From: an uncultured Eubacterium sp. | Lineage (GTDB): Bacteria; Bacillota; Clostridia; Lachnospirales; Lachnospiraceae | Length of the DNA stretch: 24,503 nucleotides | Direction of reading: 5' to 3' | Assembly: GCA_958446835.1 (NCBI GenBank) | Contig: CAUCXT010000036.1 | Span: forward strand, 1 to 24,503 | Part shown: in pieces, positions 21,776 through 24,503 of the stretch | Layout of the letters: the number at the start of each line of letters is the position of its first letter | Numbering within the stretch: position 1 is the stretch's first letter | Translations under genes and position numbers: made by a program | The notes under the pieces: generated by a model | What the model saw: the letters and a program-made list of their open reading frames with translations, nothing else | What the model was told of the DNA's origin: nothing | Databases searched by the model: none

Positions 21776-24503
21776 TTACTTATATAATTCAACAAGCTTT
21801 AACAGATGCTCATATCTTTCCTTTGCAGCCTTCTCAGACTCAGCGAAGAGCTTCTCCGCTCTCTCAGGGAACGGCTTAACAAGTCTTGTATATCTTGCCT
21901 CGTTGTTTAAGAATTCCTGATATGTTCCATCACCCTCCTTGGATGTGAGTGTGAATGGATTCTTGCCCTCTGCCTTGAGCTCAGGGTTGAATGAGAAGAG
22001 GTTCCAGTAGCCTGCCTTGACAGCCTTCTTCATCTCATCCTGACAGTGGTTCATGCCGCCCTTTGCAATTCCGTGAAGCTCACATGGTGCATATCCGATA
22101 ATGAGTGATGGTCCGTTGTAGCTCTCTGCCTCACTTATAACCTTCACAGCCTGCGCCGGGTTAGCTCCGAGTGCAATCTGTGCCACATATACATAGCCAT
22201 AGCTCATCGCAATCTCAGCAAGTGATTTCTTTCCAACCTCCTTACCTGCTGCAGCGAACTGGCACACCTCACCAATATTGGAAGCCTTAGAAGCCTGTCC
22301 ACCTGTGTTGGAATACATCTCTGTATCAAATACCATAACATTCACATTCTCACCTGAGGCAAGTACATGGTCAAGACCGCCAAAGCCGATATCGTAAGCC
22401 CAGCCATCACCACCGAATATCCATACAGACTTCTTTGCAAGATAATCCTTCTTTGCAAGTATGTCGCGCACAAGCTCATTGTCCGCAGGAAGCTTCTCAA
22501 GCTCTGCTATAAGCTTCTGCGCTGCCGGCGTATTAAGCTTGGTGTCGTTCTTTGTCTCAATGAACTTCTCTGCTGCGCTTCTAAGTTCATCTGTAGCTGC
22601 GTCCGAAGCCACTAGCTCATTTAACTTCTCAACAGCCTGCTCTCTGAGTGTCTTCTGTCCAAGGTACATACCGAAGCCATGCTCTGCATTGTCCTCGAAG
22701 AGTGAGTTAGCCCAAGCCGGTCCCTTCTTGGAATCCTTGTTAACCGTATATGGCGATGTAGCTGCCGGTCCGCCCCAGATTGATGAGCATCCTGTCGCGT
22801 TGGATATGTACATCTGCTCACCAAAAAGCTGGGTTATAAGTCTTGCATAGGATGTCTCAGCACAGCCTGCACAGCTTCCGGAGAACTCGAGAAGCGGCTG
22901 ATTGTACTGTGAACCGATAGGTGTCTTATCTGTAAATACAGGCTTAAGCTCCTTCTTGCCGACATTCTCTACAAGATAGTTAAATACAGGCTGCTCTGCC
23001 TCCTGTGACTCCCTAGGAACCATCTTTAATGCTCCCTTTGCTGCCATAGGACATACTGTCACACACTCACCACAGCCCATACAGTCAAGCGGTGATACCG
23101 ACATTGTGAACTTCATTCCGTCTGCGGCAGCATGCTTTGCGTCGGAGAGCTTAATGTTCTCAGGTGCAGCATCGACCTCAGCCTGATTTAAGATAAATGG
23201 TCTTATTGTGGCATGTGAACATACGAAAGCACAGCTATTACACTGTATACATGCCTCCGGGCTCCACTCAGGAACCATGACTGCTGTACCTCGCTTCTCA
23301 TAAGCGGAAGCACCTGTCTCGAACTGTCCGTCCGCTATATCCTTGAATGCAGAAACAGGAAGGCTGTCACCATCCATAAGTCCGATAGGGTCAAGAAGAT
23401 CATTTACCATCTTAACTGTTGCAGGACGTCCTGTTCTCTCAACAGTCTTATTCTCAGCCACTACATCAGCCCAATCAGCAGGAACCTTAACCTCGTGAAG
23501 TGCGTCCACACCGGCATCAATTGCCTTGTAGTTCATCTCAACGACTGCGTCACCCTTCTTGCTGTATGACTTCTTTGCTGCTTCCTTCATGTACTGTACG
23601 GCCTGCTCTATCGGCATCACATTCGCAAGTCTGAAAAATGCAGACTGAAGAATGGTGTTGGTTCTCTTTCCCATGCCAATCTCAATAGCCTTGTCGATAG
23701 CGTTGATTGTGTAGAGCTTGATATTGTTCTTTGCTATATACTGCTTTGCAGCAGCTGGCATGTGCTCATTAAGCTCTTCGTCCGTCCACTGGCAGTTAAT
23801 AAGGAAGATTCCACCCGGCTTTACATCCTGAACCATCTTATATCCCTTTGTAACGTATGATGGATTATGACATGCCACAAAATCTGCCTGATTGATATAG
23901 TAAGGGCTCTTGATTGGCTTATCGCCGAAACGAAGATGGCTGATTGTTATACCGCCTGTCTTCTTTGAGTCATACTGGAAATATGCCTGAACATACTTAT
24001 CTGTATGGTCGCCTATAATCTTGATGGAGTTCTTGTTAGCACCAACTGTTCCGTCACCGCCAAGTCCCCAGAACTTGCACTCAACTGTTCCCTTAGCTGC
24101 CGTGATAGGAGCAGGCTTAACCTCAGGAAGTGAGAGATTAGTCACATCATCCACAATACCTATTGTAAATCTTGACTTAGGCTCGTCCTTCTCAAGCTCC
24201 TTATATACTGCAAATATTGATGAAGGAGGTGTATCCTTAGAACCAAGTCCGTAACGGCCTCCTGTTATAACGACATCGTTCATGCCTGCTTCCCTGAGTG
24301 TTGCCGCTACATCAAGGTAAAGAGGCTCTCCTAGTGAACCCGGCTCTTTAGTTCTGTCAAGAACGGCAATCTTCTTCACACTCTTTGGAAGCACCTTCAA
24401 AAGCGCCTTCGGTGACCATGGACGATAAAGTCTTACCTTTACAAGGCCAACCTTCTGTCCCATAGCATCGAGATAATCTATAACCTCTTCAGCAACATCA
24501 CAC
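21776..24503 (-). CDS. nifJ: Pyruvate:ferredoxin (flavodoxin) oxidoreductase, N-terminus outside the window
   Basis: Single-chain PFOR that oxidises pyruvate to acetyl-CoA and CO2 and reduces ferredoxin. The open frame continues unbroken through the right edge (CDVAEEVIDYLDAMGQKVGLVKVRLYRPW), so the Met at 24463 is internal. About 909 residues are present, against about 1170-1180 in the family, and roughly 270 N-terminal residues (domain I) are missing. Visible parts are domain II (VGLVKVRLYRPW, KKIAVLDRTKEPG), the 2[4Fe-4S] ferredoxin insert CIQCNSCAFVCSHA (near 23215-23255) and CMGCGECVTVCP (near 23055-23090), the third-cluster cysteines SCAGCAET near 22860, and the thiamine diphosphate site GDGWAYDIGFGG (near 22375-22410) with DTEMYSNTGGQ. 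No break is seen. It supplies acetyl-CoA to AdhE and reduced ferredoxin to the cell. Confidence 0.97.
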   Translation of the reverse strand, partial: CDVAEEVIDYLDAMGQKVGLVKVRLYRPWSPKALLKVLPKSVKKIAVLDRTKEPGSLGEPLYLDVAATLREAGMNDVVITGGRYGLGSKDTPPSSIFAVYKELEKDEPKSRFTIGIVDDVTNLSLPEVKPAPITAAKGTVECKFWGLGGDGTVGANKNSIKIIGDHTDKYVQAYFQYDSKKTGGITISHLRFGDKPIKSPYYINQADFVACHNPSYVTKGYKMVQDVKPGGIFLINCQWTDEELNEHMPAAAKQYIAKNNIKLYTINAIDKAIEIGMGKRTNTILQSAFFRLANVMPIEQAVQYMKEAAKKSYSKKGDAVVEMNYKAIDAGVDALHEVKVPADWADVVAENKTVERTGRPATVKMVNDLLDPIGLMDGDSLPVSAFKDIADGQFETGASAYEKRGTAVMVPEWSPEACIQCNSCAFVCSHATIRPFILNQAEVDAAPENIKLSDAKHAAADGMKFTMSVSPLDCMGCGECVTVCPMAAKGALKMVPRESQEAEQPVFNYLVENVGKKELKPVFTDKTPIGSQYNQPLLEFSGSCAGCAETSYARLITQLFGEQMYISNATGCSSIWGGPAATSPYTVNKDSKKGPAWANSLFEDNAEHGFGMYLGQKTLREQAVEKLNELVASDAATDELRSAAEKFIETKNDTKLNTPAAQKLIAELEKLPADNELVRDILAKKDYLAKKSVWIFGGDGWAYDIGFGGLDHVLASGENVNVMVFDTEMYSNTGGQASKASNIGEVCQFAAAGKEVGKKSLAEIAMSYGYVYVAQIALGANPAQAVKVISEAESYNGPSLIIGYAPCELHGIAKGGMNHCQDEMKKAVKAGYWNLFSFNPELKAEGKNPFTLTSKEGDGTYQEFLNNEARYTRLVKPFPERAEKLFAESEKAAKERYEHLLKLVELYK

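Overview
The window looks like a chromosomal segment from an anaerobic, fermentative gut-type Lachnospiraceae (Clostridia). The Lachnospira / Eubacterium eligens / Butyrivibrio neighbourhood is my best guess, from gene content and AT-rich Firmicutes-style promoters; no rRNA or marker gene is present to settle it. Supporting genes are a bifunctional AdhE, a single-chain pyruvate:ferredoxin oxidoreductase, ferredoxin-fused aldo/keto reductases, an ECF-type BioY, a KduD of uronate/pectin catabolism and a Cache-type chemoreceptor. No phage, transposase, CRISPR, tRNA or rRNA was seen.

Layout. (1) 1-4666, minus strand: ABC-F ATPase -> orphan branched-chain-amino-acid-type binding lipoprotein -> half ABC exporter with a degenerate nucleotide site, ending in a hairpin that contains its stop codon. 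(2) 4850-5586: bioY on the plus strand, behind a strong promoter overlapped by a BirA-type operator and closed by a terminator shared with mntP. (3) 5668-6607: mntP (Mn2+ exporter) on the minus strand behind a yybP-ykoY manganese riboswitch with a terminator. (4) 6611-8186: the C-terminal remnant of a sortase-anchored surface protein, a 28-bp palindrome exactly at its broken end, then an APH-like phosphotransferase whose promoter carries a perfect 21-bp palindrome. (5) 8227-11018: adhE with its terminator and, upstream, two Rex-type operators, one centred on the -10 box. (6) 11192-13071: a divergent, catalytically complete half ABC exporter. (7) 13130-14461: a YerB-like DUF3048 lipoprotein with its own promoter. 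(8) 14470-19716: a tightly coupled five-gene minus-strand operon, AKR -> AKR -> SPL-family radical SAM -> SDR -> kduD. (9) 19889-21750: a chemoreceptor. (10) 21776-24503: pyruvate:ferredoxin oxidoreductase, cut at its N-terminus by the right edge.

The genes group into central fermentation (pyruvate to acetyl-CoA and reduced ferredoxin, acetyl-CoA to ethanol under redox control), micronutrient and metal homeostasis (biotin import, Mn2+ export) and export or ribosome-protection ATPases. The least explained part is the five-gene redox/radical-SAM operon. Its SPL-like enzyme keeps the radical SAM cysteines but appears to lack the catalytic cysteine of true spore photoproduct lyase, and it carries an unrecognised N-terminal domain of about 170 residues. 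This is the best candidate here for an undescribed pathway.

Several CDS starts are placed downstream of the longest possible start because a clear GGAGG-like site points to the internal ATG. These are noted entry by entry.
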